From assembly GCA_037179515.1 (NCBI GenBank), contig JAXCGZ010017005.1:116001-180000 (forward strand): a stretch of 64,000 bases of DNA, read 5' to 3'. The notes beneath the pieces are model-generated. The model was not told the origin of the DNA. It saw nothing but the letters and a program-made list of their open reading frames with translations, and searched no databases. Below are positions 13,576-26,587 of this stretch, one piece after another. Each line of letters begins with the position of its first letter. Within the stretch, counting starts at the first letter, position 1. The position numbers and the translations under genes were made by a program. Source of the stretch: Halocaridina rubra (taxonomy: Eukaryota > Arthropoda > Malacostraca > Decapoda > Atyidae).

Positions 13576-15672
13576 ACAGTTCTTGACTGGGGGACCTTAT
13601 TTAACAACAAATCTGTACAAGAAATGTATGACATCTTTTGTGAGAAATATGGGAAGATAGTAGATTGCTGCATACCTGTCACTGAAGTAGGCGTAATTCA
13701 TGCCAGAGATAAATGGTTTGAAAATGGGTGGAGAGACAAATGCTGGAAAAGGTATAGGAGGAGAAAAAACATAAATACCCGGCAGATATATAATAGAGCT
13801 AGAAATAATTACCTAAGTAAAAGAAGAGAGGCAGAGAGAGACTATGAAAGGGATATCACCAGGAAGGCTAAAGAAAATCCCACACTTTTCTACAGCTTTA
13901 TCGGAGGAAATCTAAAGGTAAAAGAACAGGTTTTAAAGCTTAAGAGAGCATATGGAAGCATCACTGAGATGGATGAAGAGATCTGCAAAGAAGTGAACAA
14001 AGAGTTTTAGTCAGTAATTACAGTAGAAAATACCTCACCGCCTCATATTGCAGAGACAAAAGCTCATTGGCCGGTATCAAAGAACATCATCCTTTCAACC
14101 ACAGAGGTATGCAAAGCGCTGATGAAGTTAGATGTCCATAATGCTACAGGTCCTGATGATATATCCCCTCAAGTACTTAAAAAATACACAAATTAAAAAT
14201 CAGTGGCACTAAGTATCATATTCAAAAAGTCGCTGGAGTCAGGGGAGATTTCAAGGTGCTGGAAGAAGCGAACGTGATACCTATCTTCAAAATGGGAAGG
14301 AGGGATGTGGCTCTAAACAATAGACTTGTTTCCTTGGCCAGCATAGTTTGAAAAGTTATGGAGAAACTACTATGGAAACATATCTCTCTTCACTTGAAAT
14401 CCTTCGACTTTTTGTCAGTAACACAACATGGCTTCAGAGAAGGTAGATCAACAGTAACAAACTTTTTAGATTTATATGATGAGGCAAGCCGAATTTTACA
14501 GGAAAGAGATTGCTGGGTAGATTGCATATTTCTAGATTTCCAGGAAGTACTTGACACTATCCCACACGGGAGACTTATTAAGAAGCTGCAAGCAATGGCA
14601 AGAATAATGGAAATGTCTTGAAATGGATAAATACTTACATAGAATGAAGGGAACAGAGGGTTAGAGTAAGACATTCAGTGTCTGAATGGAGTAGAGTTAG
14701 TAGTAAAGCTCCACAGGGTTCAGTTTTAGTGCCACTTTTGTTCCTTGTATATGTAAATGACCAACCAGAGTCTGTAAATTCATTCATGAATATGTGTGCA
14801 GATGATTCAAAGATTGTGAAGAAAGTAAGAAACGAGAAATTTAGGAAGACCCAAATAGTCTGCAAGAGTGGTCAGAAAAGTGGCTAATGAGATCAAATAC
14901 TACAAAAGGTAAGATAATGAAAATGGGAATAAGAGCAAGAAGGCCCAAGCTTGACTACTCTATGGCAGGAGCAGAAGTTCAATAGACAGAGAATAAGAGA
15001 GACCTAGGAGTAAAAATACTAGTCAATTTGTCTCCAGAAATGCATATAAATGGCATAGTAGGGGCAGCATATGATTTCTTAGTAAATGTAAGGGTAGCTT
15101 TCAGGCACATGGACAAAGAAATGTTCAGAGATATTTATGTACCATATGTGAAGCCAAAGCTTGAATATGAAGCCCCATTTTGGAATCTTCACTAGAAAAA
15201 CAATGTAGTTAAGCTGGAAAGAGTTCAGAGACATGCCACGAAACTGGTGCCAGAAATATGCAATCTCATTTATGAGGAGAGACTGAGGGCATTAGACTTA
15301 TCATCACTCGAAGCTATAAGATTGAGGGGGGATAGGGTGAAAGTTTTTAAATTCCTTCAAGGTTATGACAGAGTGGATAGAGATCGATATTTTGATATGG
15401 CTGGCTCTAGAACTAGAGGGCATAGTTTGACGCTTCGCAAGAAAACTTCTTTGCAGGATGTAAGGAAGTACTCTTTTAGTGTAAGAGTAGTTGATGATTG
15501 GCATTCAATAAGGCAAGAAGTATTTAATGCTAACTTAAGCCATAGCTTTAACGAAAAGTATGATAAGTATCACTAAGCACAAAAATGGAACTGACCAGGA
15601 GACAGGGAACTACGAGCATGGGGCTCTTTCCCGTGAACACAATTAGGCAACTACAATTAGGTAATTAAACAC
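13576..15672 (+). pseudogene. CR1-like LINE copy C, 5'-truncated, decayed
   Basis: Starts at the linker block equivalent to VIDWRTLFYNKSVQEMYDIF right after (CATA)n. Linker and RT follow in several frames: 13,580-14,010 linker; 14,358-14,621 RT with LDFQEVLDTIPHG, where the catalytic motif residues are altered; 14,678-14,887 with a GVPQG-like block and CADDSKIV; 15,247-15,576 C-terminus to YDKYH. Many stops and indels show age. The 3' UTR hairpin is retained with changes (15,598-15,635). Tail units at 15,637-15,668 are followed by a short CA stretch. Confidence 0.88.
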
Positions 15673-15689
15673 ACATACGAGCCACAATC

Positions 15690-16054
15690 CTCCTTATATG
15701 GGTGATGACTCAGCCAGAGTATAATACTTGAATATGTGGGTGGAGAATACATAGGAGACGATTCCCAGTCCCCTATATCCACCCCTTTTAGTCAACTTTT
15801 ACGAAGGGCAGGGGAACACGGAGGAGGAATTCCTCCCCTAAGTTAAGGGGTATATATTGTTTGTTCCGGTTTTACGTCACGGACTCCCTTTTCAAGCAAG
15901 GGCTAGGACGGTTGCCTCCTTTCGAAATGCTTGTTTTGGCAGATGCAATCGTTACCCTGAGTGCATGCCCTTGCTAACCTCAGACCGTGACGGGGCGCGA
16001 ATCCTCGACCTGACGCCTCAGAGTCGCGGACGCTACCGATTGAGCCACAGTGAC
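15690..16054 (-). mobile_element. tRNA-headed SINE-like segment
   Basis: Read on the minus strand, 16054-15985 resembles a tRNA: an A-box-like TGGCTCAATCGGTAGCG and, 30 or so bases on, a B-box-like GGATTCGCGCC. Downstream comes AAGGGCATGC...TGCCAAAAC, recalling the AAGGGCATCC...TGCCAAAAC block in the 5' region of the RTE element at 16.5 kb. Further on (15805-15760) a block resembles TCGTAAGAGGCGACTAAAAG...GACTGGGAATC at 48.54-48.59 kb. No ORF. Boundaries are approximate, and it may be a 5'-UTR fragment of an RTE-like LINE instead. Confidence 0.5.
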
Positions 16055-16063
16055 TACTTAAGG

Positions 16064-16434
<371 letters not shown>

Positions 16435-16659
16435 CCCAGCCACTGAGGGGGCAAGCCAGCCTCAACTTGGTGCCGGTCCAAGCCCGGGTAATGGGGAGGG
16501 TTGGCGGCAGGAAGGGCATCCGGCCATACACATTTTGCCAAAACCAATATATGGCCAGTACAGATAACGAGAATAGTCACCATACTAGGGCGTTCCCCAT
16601 AGGCGACGCTATGCGGCTTCGTCTGACAACTCCGGAAAGAAAGCAAGGGCCACCCAGTC

Positions 16660-17498
16660 ATGGGTGGAGTGTCAGATGAGGTGCTGTGGGTGGGCACTCT
16701 AAATGCTGGGACGATGACTGGGAAGGGGCGAGAATTGGTGGACCTGATGGAGAGGAGGAGAATTGGAGTGCTGTGTGTGCAGGAGACCAAGTGGAAAGGA
16801 AATATGGCGAGGAAACTGGGTGAGGGTTGCAAATTGTTCTATTGTGGAGCAAATGAGGAAGGAAGGAATGGTGTAGGAATAATACTATCCAAAGACCTGA
16901 AGGAAAGCTTACTTGGTGTGAATAGAAAGAGTGACAGAATTATGAGTTTAAAGCTGGGACTGGGAGAAACGGTAGTCAATGTGGTGTGTGCCTATGCCCC
17001 ACAAACTGGTTGTACAGCAGAGGAGAAGAATGTATTTTGGGAGGAGATGGACCAGGAGCTTAGAACAATTCCTATAAGGGAGAGGGTAATTTTGGGAGGA
17101 GATCTAAATGGCCACTTGGGAATTGGGATGGCTGGGATAGGTAAAGTTCATGGGGGGTGGGGGTGGGCGAGAGAAATGAGGGGAGAGAGAGAGTTATTTA
17201 TATTGCAGTGGCATTTGATCTGGTATTGGTCAACACATTCTATGAGAAAAAGGATAACAGACTGATTACATACAGTAGTGGTGGGAGGGAGAGACAGACA
17301 GATTTATTGTTGTGTAGGAGAGGCCATCTGAAGGAGATTAGCAACTGTAAAGTAATAAATGGGAAGAGTGTAGCAGTGCAACATAAGATAGTAGTAACTG
17401 CTTACAGGCTCAGAAAATGTAGGAAAAGTAAGAAGCCGAGGATGGACCCAAAGATAGAGTGGTGGAGACAAAGATGCAGAGCTGAGAGCTATGTTTAG
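16660..17498 (+). pseudogene. RTE endonuclease domain (APE type)
   Basis: Endonuclease motifs in order: [17 protein letters not shown] (Asn), [11 protein letters not shown] (Glu), VVCAYAPQ, and VILGGDLNGHLG (Asp/Asn). After a frameshift near 17,200, DLVLVNTFYEKKDNRLITY, GRERQTDLLLCRR and QHKIVVTAYRL supply the C-terminal Asp and His region. The start at 16660 ([17 protein letters not shown]) gives the correct short lead before the first motif. Role in the family: nicks target DNA to prime reverse transcription. Confidence 0.88.
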
Positions 17499-17579
17499 GG
17501 AAAGAGTGTTGGAAGCAATAAGGTTGCATGAGGATGTACGAGAATGGTGGACAGAGAATAGTAAGGGTGATTTTGAGGG

Positions 17580-19440
17580 TTGGTGAGGAGGTACATGGAA
17601 AGTCATCAGGAAGGAAACCCCCCAAATGATAAAGAGTCATGGTGGTGGAATGAGGAAGTGCAAGAATGGGTGAAGAACAAGAAAGAAGTTAAGAAAAAGG
17701 CAGATTTATCAGGACTGGAGCAGGATAAAGAAGAGTACAAGCAGGCAAAGAAGGAGGCAAGGAGAGCAGTAGCAAAAGCAAAGGCAGAGACATTGAATGA
17801 AGTCTATGAGGGACTGGAAACACCAGAAGGAGAGAATAAAATATGGCGAATTGCCAAGGCCTGAGATGCTGCATCCAAGGACTTGACCAAAGTAAAACAA
17901 ATAAAGGATAACCATGGAGTAGTTCTAGCAGAAGAGGATGAAATAAAAAGCAGATGGGAAATTTATTTTGAAGGATTACTAAATGAAGAGAACCCAAGAG
18001 CAGTATTGAAGATGGACTTCAAAATGAAGCCGTTACAACAACAGTGACTAGAAGAGAGGTAGAGCGGGCAGTAAGAAAAATGAAAAATGGAAAGGCAGCA
18101 GGACCTGATAAGATGCCAGTGGAGGTATGGAAGAGTCTTGGAGAGGAAGGCATAGATATCTTGTGGGACTTAATGCAAAAGATCTTTAGTCAGGAAAAGA
18201 TGCCAGAGGAGTGGAGAGGAAGCCTAATCATCCCAATCTATAAAGGGAAGGGAGACATTCAGGAGTGCGGAAACTATAGAGGTATAAAGTTGTTAAGTCA
18301 TACTATGAAGATATGGGAGAAGATCATAGAGAGGAGAATCAGAGAGGACACTACAATTGGGGATGAACAGTGTGGCTTCATGCAGGGAAGAGGGACAGTG
18401 GATGCCATATCTGCCTTGAGACAAATGATGGAAAAGCATTGGGAGAAACAGAAAGGACTGCATATAGTCTTTATTGACCTGGAAAAGGCATATGATCGAG
18501 TACCACGTCAAGAGGTGTGGAGGTGTATTAGAGAAAAGGGAATCATCTGAGATATGTATGGGAGGGCAGAGGCAAATGTTAAGAGCAGTGTGGGCCTGAC
18601 AAAAAGTCTCTCAGTAAATGTTGGTCTGCATCAAGGGTCTGCTTTGAATCCATATCTATTTGATCTGGTCATGGATGTAGTAACCCAGGGTATTAGAGAT
18701 CAGTCATCATGGTGAATGCTCTTTGCAGATGACATTGTACTGTGTAGCAACAGACAGGAGGTAGGAGGAGAAGTTTGAGGAGTGGAGAAGAGTGATGGAG
18801 GATAGAGGACTGAGAATCAGCAGGAAGAAGAAAGAGTACTTGACATTGAGAGATGATGAGGATGGGGAGGTCAATTTGCAGGGAGAGGTGTTGAAACGAG
18901 TTGAAAAGTTCAAGTATTTGGGATCAACAGTGGTAGAGGATGGTGACCTAGTCAGAAATAACCCAAAGAATACAAGCAGGATGGAAGAACTGGAAGAAAG
19001 TGTCTGGGGTGCTGTGCGACAAGAGAATAGGGATTAAGTTGAGGGGTAAAGTGCATAAGACAGTAGTGAGACCTGCAATGATGTATGGAGCAGAGGCATG
19101 GGCAATAAAGAAGACACAAGAGAAAAAACTAGATGTGGCAGAGATGAGGATGTTGAGATGGATGTGTGGGGTGACAAGAAGTGATAAGATCAGAAACGAG
19201 GTAATTAGAGGTACCTCGAAAGTTAGAGAAATATCAGATAAGATACAAGAAAGTAGAGTATGATGGTATGGTCAAGTAGTTACTTGGGATGAACAGTATG
19301 TTGGGAGGAGGGTGATGGAAATGGATATACAGGGTAGGAGAGGAAGGGGGAGACCAAAGTGTAGGTGGATGGATTGCATCAATGACGACCTGAGGTCTAA
19401 AGGTTTGTTGGGTGATGAGGTATGGGACAGGAACATATGA
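17580..19440 (+). pseudogene. RTE reverse transcriptase domain and C-terminus
   Basis: A lysine-rich linker (17,580-17,864) is followed by RT. 18,044-18,550 reads KMKNGKAAGPDKMPVEVWK, IIPIYKGKGD, NYRGIKLLSH, EQCGFMQGRGTVDAI and FIDLEKAYDRVP (first catalytic Asp). After a stop, a GLHQGSALNPYLFDLV-like block and LFADDIVL (18,720) give the second catalytic box. LGSTVVEDGD then VVRPAMMYGAEAWAIKKTQE and RWMCGVTRSDKIRNEV form the RTE-type C-terminus, followed by a GRGRPKCRWMDCI-like block to about 19,440. At least five frame breaks. Confidence 0.88.
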
Positions 19441-19497
19441 AGAACACTGGCCAGAAACATCGATCTAACATAAAAGTGGGAAAAGATGTAGAGAAGA

Positions 19498-19498
<1 letters not shown>

Positions 19499-19588
<90 letters not shown>
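19499..19588. repeat. (TA)n microsatellite at RTE 3' end
   Basis: Uninterrupted TA repeat that begins at the RTE 3' terminus. Confidence 0.97.
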
Positions 19589-19590
<2 letters not shown>

Positions 19591-19629
19591 CAATTAAGCA
19601 CATTACCGTGTGTGAAAACATGAATCATA

Positions 19630-20700
19630 TTTTTCCTTACCAGGACTCTAACCTAGGACACATAATTACTGTGCCAATGCGCTACCAACTACACCACAGA
19701 ACGAGTGAGGATGGGAGAAACTGTAATGTAAACAAAAAGGCATTCAGATAGAATGCGTTCATTCCTAGTATAACAGTAAAGTTGTAAGGTTGGTTTCTCT
19801 TTTAGACCTTCTGTGGTGTAGTTAGTAGCACCTTGGCACAGTAATTATGTGGCTTAGGTTTGAGTCCCGGTCGGTTAAAATATAATTCATGTTTTCACAT
19901 ACAGTAATGTGCTTATTTGATTATTGTTGGTGCCCATTATATTTGGATTTGAATTGACTGAGAAAACGAAGCCACGAGTGAGGTTGGGAGAAACTGTAAT
20001 ACGAACAAAATGGCATTCTGAGAGAATCCTCTCATTCCTATTATAGCAATTAAGCTGTAAGGTTGGTTTCTCTTTTAGACCCTCAGTGTCGTAGTTGGTA
20101 GCACCTTGGCACAGCAATTATGTGTCCTAGATTCGAGTCCCGGCCGGTTAAAATATGATTTATCTTTTCACATATGGTAATGTACTTATTTGATTATTGG
20201 TGATGCCCAGTTAGATTGCGATTTGAATTAAATGCGAAAACAAAGCCACGAGTGAGGTTTGGAGAAATTGTAATATTGAAAAACAGGCATTCAGATAGAA
20301 TGCATTCATTCCTGGTATAGCAGTTAAGGTGTAAGGTTGGTTTCTCTTTTAGACCTTCTGTGGTGTAAGTGGTAGCGCCTTAGCATAGTAATTATGTGTT
20401 CTAGGTTCGAGTCCCGGTCAGGTAAAATATGATTCATTTTTCACATACGGCAATGTGCTTAATTGATTATAGTTGATGCCTAATTAGATTGTGATTTTAA
20501 TTAAATGTGAAAACAAAGCCACGAGTGAGCTTGGGAGAAACTGTAATATGAACAGAAAGGCATTCAGATAGAATGCATTCATTTCTAGTATAGCAGCTAA
20601 GCTGTAAGGTTGGTTTCTCTTTTAGACCTTCTGCGGCATAATTGGTTGCACCTTGGCACAGTAACTATGTGTCCTAGGTTCGAGTCCCGGTCGGATGAAA
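19630..20700. repeat. tandem array of ~273-bp units, each with a tRNA-like promoter block; left end inverted
   Basis: Four direct units carry tRNA-like blocks at about 19808-19874, 20081-20147, 20355-20421 and 20628-20694, spaced 273-274 bp. Each has an A-box-like TGGTGTAGTTGGTAGCACC and a B-box GGTTCGAGTCCC or close variants. The constant intervening part includes CACGAGTGAG, GGTTGGTTTCTCTTTTAGAC and a CATTCAGATAGAATGC motif. The leftmost block (about 19632-19701) is in reverse orientation. The predicted acceptor arms do not pair, so these are not working tRNA genes; the arrangement suggests a satellite built from a tRNA-derived SINE. Left edge abuts non-repeat sequence, right edge abuts (TA)n. 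Confidence 0.85.
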
Positions 20701-20706
20701 TATGAG

Positions 20707-20708
<2 letters not shown>

Positions 20709-20776
<68 letters not shown>
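20709..20776. repeat. (TA)n microsatellite
   Basis: TA repeat closing the right end of the tRNA-like array. Confidence 0.95.
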
Positions 20777-21316
<540 letters not shown>

Positions 21317-21364
21317 GTGTGTGTGCACATTTATATACACATACACATATAGACATATATTTAT

Positions 21365-24300
21365 GTGTCGTGGGAGGGTTGGTAGGGGATCCCTGGGGGG
21401 TGAAGGAGGATTAGTAGCTCTTAAAAGCCTGAAACGAAAAGTCAGGGACCTTGAGACCCTTGTAACAAACCTGCATGATTAAATTCGGAATATGGATAGA
21501 GAAATGAAAGAGAATGAAACACCTGGAGGGATAATAAGATCTTTAGAGGAATCTAATAAGGCACAAGGGAAAGAGAAAAGAACTAGAAATATAAACGAAA
21601 AAGATGGAAGGGGAAAAGACTGAATTAGAATTCTGAATTTCTAAATAAGAAGATAACAACATACAGCTGATTGACAACCTGAAGGTTAGTTCACAGCTCT
21701 CTTCTGAGAGATGAGACTGAAGCTTGGAAAGTCCAAATAAGGGAAAACATCAAACAGTTTAGGAAAGAGTTTCAGGAGATGAATCAGGAAAATTAGGTCA
21801 TTACAATTTCCTTTCAGATGCCGTTAAGAAAAAAGTGGCAATAAAAGAGGCAGTGAGGGAGGTGGCATTGGAAAATGTAAATTTGGTTGACTTCAAAGAA
21901 ACAGTAACTGAAAAAAATGAAAGGTGTTGTGATTGAAAGGGTTAATCTATGGATCAAACAGGCTCTTGATAAAGAGAAGTCAGTGGTAATTTCAGGCATA
22001 AGTGAATCGCAGCAGTCAACATGGCAGGGGAGACTTTAACATAATAAAGGTATGGCTTTAGCCTTGATAAGGAGGCTTGGAGTAATATGTGGTCCAGAAA
22101 ATATTATAAGGAGGAAAATTTGCAATAAACCTAAAAGACATTCAAGACGTCAAAATAGCGTTCATTTGACCATATAGAACACAGGAAGACATGAAAAGAA
22201 CTAATAAACTTGTTGCAAGAGGCAAAAACGTTAAATGAGGGAAAATATGAAAAAACAAAGAAAATTTTATATTTCAGAGTTCTTCCAGCAAAGAGAATAT
22301 AAGAAGATAATGCTAGAAGATAAGGGGATACAGCCTCATTAAGATTGCTAATGGGGTAGCTAGTAAGGCAGTAGAATTAAAGGATAGGATTCACAAGAGT
22401 AAGGCAGATATAGTAGTGGTTAAAGGGAATAATTTAAGTGAAAACATAAACAGTGTTACAATTTTACCTAAGGGCTCCAGAATTTTAAGGATAGAAAGAT
22501 CTGAGAAGACTGGTGAGGGGATAGCATTGCTCATGTGTGAAAGATTTCAGGTTAAAGAAATAAACTTTGCTATAGAAAGTGAGTTCAATGAATTTTTTGA
22601 TGCTTGCATGAGTACTGTGTCAGAGAGCATCATAATAACTGTTGTACATAACCCATCAAGGAATCAACACGGGCTGGAAGTTTATGAGGAAAGTTATATA
22701 GGTACTATAGAAGTCATAACTCAGTCTTTAATATCGCAAGGGGGAAAAAGTGTAGGATTTTGATTACGGGAACTTTTAATCATTGAAAAAATATTGGATA
22801 AATCTTGCCCGCACAGTGGGGAGGACTCACTTGGGGCAAGATTCCTTGATTGTGTACAAGGGAACCTCCTACACCAGCATGTCCTGCAAGCAACGAGGAC
22901 AGGTGTGGGGATGAGCCATCACTGCTTGATCTATTATTCACAGATAATGAGTTGGATATTTAACAAAACTGAGTATGAACTACCAATTGGAAAAACTGAC
23001 GACTTTGTGTTGTTGATAGAGCATATCATTAAAGATGTTTTGCCTGAAAGTAGAGGCACTGAAGAGGACACGAGGAGTAACAATCTGAAAGGACATTGAA
23101 TAAAAATTAACGAGCGCTTGCAGTTATTGACCGGAGAACCTTATTTAACAAAAAATCTGTACAAGAAATGTACGAAATTTTTCATGAGGAATATGAGAAG
23201 ATAGTCACTTATCGCATAAATTTCCACCAGAATAGGAGTTATTCATGCCAGAGAGAAATGGTTCAATAATGAGTGTAAGAGAGCAGAGGAGTGGAGAGAT
23301 AAATGCTGGAAAAGGTATAGGAGGAGCAAAAACATAAATGCCTGGCAGACTTATAAAAGAGCAAAAACTGATCACCTAAGTAAAAGAAGAGAGGCAGAGT
23401 GAGATTATGAAAGGGTTCTCACCAGGAAGGATATATAAATTCCCAAATTTTGCCACAGCTTTTTCAGAGAAAAACTGAAGGTCATAAAACAGTTTTTTAA
23501 AGTTAAAAAGAGCAGCCAGAAGCATCGCACCGACAGATGAAGAGATCTGCAAATAATTGAACAAAAAATTTTAATCTGTATCTACAGCAGAAAGTACCTC
23601 ACCCTCTCAGATTGCAGAAATAGGAGTTCATGGGCCGGTATTAGAGAATATCATCTTTTCAAACATACTGGTGGGGTTAGATGTTCATAAAGCAACAGGT
23701 CTTGATAATATATACCCATATGTACTTAAGAAATGCGTAACACTAATATCAATAGCACTATGTATCATATGCAAAAAGTCTCTGGAATCTGGGGAGATTC
23801 CAAGATACTTCAAACAAATGTACAGGGTAACTATCTTCAAAAATGGAAGGAGGGATGCAGGTCTAAACAACAGGCCAGTGTCCTTGACCAGCACAGTTAG
23901 CAAAGTTATGGAGAAACTACTAAGAAAACACCTCTCTTCATTTGAAGTCCATCAACTTTTTGTCAGTGAGACAATATGGCTTTAGTGAATGTAGATCAAC
24001 AGTAACAAACTTATTAGAATTTAATGATGATGCAAGCTGGATCTTATAGGAAAGAGAGAGCTGGGTAGATTGCATATTCCTAGATTTTCAGAGGGCATCC
24101 GATACGGTCCCACAGGGGGAGACTTATTAAGAAGCTGCAAGCAATGGCGAGAATAGGTGAAAATGTCTTGGAATGGATGAAAACTTACTTAGAAGGAAGA
24201 AAACAGAGGGCTAGAGCAAGATACTTAGTGTTTGAATGGAGAAAGGTTAATAGTGTGGTTTCACAAGGTTCAGTTTTAAAGCCACTTTTCTTCCTTGAAT

Positions 24301-25207
24301 AAGTAAATGACCCACCAGAGTCTGTACATTCATTCTTGAATATGTTTGCAGATGATGCAAAGATTGTGAAGAAGGTAAAAGACAAGAATAATGGTGGAGA
24401 ACTTCAGAAAGACATAAATAGTCTGCATGAGTGGTAAGAAAAGTGGAAAAAAAAATTACTTTTACTTCAAAATGCAAGGTAACGAGGATGGGTGCAAGTG
24501 CGAAAAGGTTCAAGCTTGGATACTCAATAGCAGGAGCAAAACTTCTACAGACAGAGAATGAAAGAGCTCTAGGAATAAATATACTGGCAGATTTGTCTGC
24601 ATAAATACATATAAATGGCATAGTAAAAGGCAGCATATTCTTTCTTAGCAAATGTAATATTATGTTACTTATGTGAGGCCATAGCTTGAATATGCAACCC
24701 CCTTTTGGAATTCATACTTGAAAAAGCACATAGTTAAAATGGAAAAAGTTCAAAGACATTTCATTAAATTTGTACAAGTACGCAATTTCAGTTATGAGGA
24801 AAGGTTGAGGGAATTAGACTTACCATCACTGGAAGCTAGAAGAATGAAGAGGATATGGTGACGGTTTTTAAATTCCTTCATGGCGTTGGCAATATGGAAA
24901 GGGATCGATATTTTGATATGGCTGGCTATAATACTAAAGGCCATAGTTTAAAGTGGCATAAGAAAACTTCTCTTCATGATATAAGGAAGTACTTTTTAGT
25001 GCAAAAGTAAATAAGGAAGTACTTTTTAGTGCAAAAGTAAATGATGATTGGAATTTGCTATGCGAGAAGGTAGTTAATGTTAACTCAATCCATAATTTCA
25101 AGGACAAATATAATAAGTATCACTGACTACAAAAATGGAACAATCCAGGGGACAAGATATTAGAAGCATAGGGCTCTTTTCCCTAAGTATAATTGGGTAA
25201 TTACACT
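21365..25207 (+). pseudogene. CR1-like LINE copy I, nearly full length, old
   Basis: First unit of the plus-strand array. It begins within ORF1 (equivalent to residue 15 or so), with the coiled-coil region at 21,420-21,800 and VVISGISESQQ at about 21,985. ORF2 follows with NINSVTILPKGSRILRIERS and an endonuclease (22,416-23,100, SDH replaced by KTDDF), linker 23,110-23,570, and RT 23,671-24,400 with PVSLTSTVSKVMEKLL and a FADDAKIV block at about 24,345. The C-terminus reaches about 25,125. Many stops and indels. The slippery AAAATTTT is retained at about 22,262. The 3' hairpin is decayed and the tail is TATAATTGGGTAATTACACTC, followed by CA repeats in which the next copy starts. Confidence 0.88.
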
Positions 25208-25217
25208 CTCACACACA

Positions 25218-26587
25218 CGCAAACTCAATATCAGTGGCACTAAGTATCATATATAAAAAGTCAGAGGAGTCAGGGGAGATTCCAAGATGCTGGAAACAAG
25301 CAAATGTGATAACTATCTTCAAAAAGGGAAGGAGGGATACGGCTCTGAACTATAGACTAGTTTCCTTGACCAGCACAGTTTGCAAAGTTATGGAGAAACT
25401 ACTAAGGAAACATATCTCTTTTCACTTGGAATCCTTCAACTTTTTGTCAGTGAGGCAACACGGCTTCAGAGAAGGTTGATCAACAGTAACGAATTATTAG
25501 AATTTTATGATGAGGTAAGCCAAATCTTACAGGAAAGAGAGGGCTGGGCAGATTGCATATTCCTAGACTTCCAGAAAGCGTTTGACACTCTTCCACATGG
25601 GAGACTTACTAGGAAGATGCAAGCAATGGCTAGAATAGGTGGAAGTGTTTTGAATTGGATAAATACATACTTAGAAGGAAGAGAACAGAGGGTTAGAGTA
25701 AGACACTCAGTGTCTGAACGGAGGAGAGTTAGTTGTGGAGTTCCACAGGGTTCAGTTTTAGGGCCACTTTTGTTCCTTGTATATGTAAATGACCTACCAG
25801 AGTCTGTAAATTCATTCATGAATATGTTTGCAGATGATGCCAAAGATTGTGAAGAAAGTAGGAAACGAGAGCAATGGTAGAGAATTTCAGGAAGATCTAA
25901 ATAGTTTGCACGAGTGGTCAGAAAAGTGGCTAATGAAATTCAATACTTCAAAATGTAAGGCAATGAGAATGGGTACAAGTGCAAGAAGGCCCAAGTTTGA
26001 CTACTCGGTGGCTGGAGTACAACTTCAAGAGACAGAAAATGAGAGAGATCTAGGAGTAAACATACGGGCAGATTTGTCTCCAGAAATACATATAAATGGC
26101 ATAGTAAGGGCAGCATATGTATTCTTATCAAATGTAAGGGTAGCCTTCAGGAACATGGATAAGGAAATGTTCAGAAATATTTATGTAACCTATGTGAGGC
26201 CAAAACTCGAATATGCAGCCCCCTTTTGGAATCCGACATGAAAAAGTACATAACTAAGCCTAAAAAAGTTCATAGCCATGCCACGAAACTGGTGCCAGAA
26301 ATACGTAATCTCAGTTATGATGAGAGGCTGAGGGAATTAGACTTACCATCACTCGAGGCTAGAAGATTGAGGGGGGATATGGTGACAGTCTTTAAATTCC
26401 TTCATGGTTAGGAGAGAGTGGATAAGGATCGATATTTTGATATGGCAGGCTCTAGAACTAGAGGTCATAGTTTGAAGCTTCGTAAGAAAACTTCTTTGCA
26501 GGATGTAAGGAAATACCTTTTCAGTGCAAGAGTAGTTGATCATTGGAATTCGATAAGCGAGGAGGTAATCACAATTAGGTAATCACA
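25218..26587 (+). pseudogene. CR1-like LINE copy A1, RT with frameshift; first half of a composite
   Basis: Second unit of the plus-strand array. Starts at GCAAACTCAATATC directly after (CA)5 in the tail of copy I. RT reads NYRLVSLTS, LDFQKAFDTLPHG, GVPQGSVLGP and FADDAKD, then a one-base insertion (GATGATGCC) shifts the frame. The C-terminal pieces carry the same lesions as the 29.46-34.26 kb element: GGAATCCGACATG, a TAG in HGYDRV, and loss of about 100 bp so that GAGGAGGTA runs straight into the tail ATCACAATTAGGTAATCACA. It is followed without spacer by copy A2. Confidence 0.9.

Larger units (their letters stand above)
16435..19498 (+). mobile_element. RTE-clade non-LTR retrotransposon, nearly full length, decayed
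   Basis: The 5' region (16435-16660) holds GGCAGGAAGGGCATCCGGCC and TTTTGCCAAAACC, typical of RTE elements. The single ORF then reads endonuclease then RT, in several frames. The 3' end runs directly into (TA)n at 19499, and (TA)n also precedes it at 16434, so it sits within a TA tract. Lesions: frameshift near 17,200, stops near 17,499 and 17,862, frameshift near 18,040, stop at about 18,550, further shifts to 19,440. Not autonomous. Confidence 0.9.

Noticed and set aside
19808..20694. Functional tRNA gene cluster
   Set aside because: A- and B-box-like blocks are clear, but acceptor arms do not pair and units are regular 273-bp repeats with drift, so they are treated as tRNA-derived repeats.
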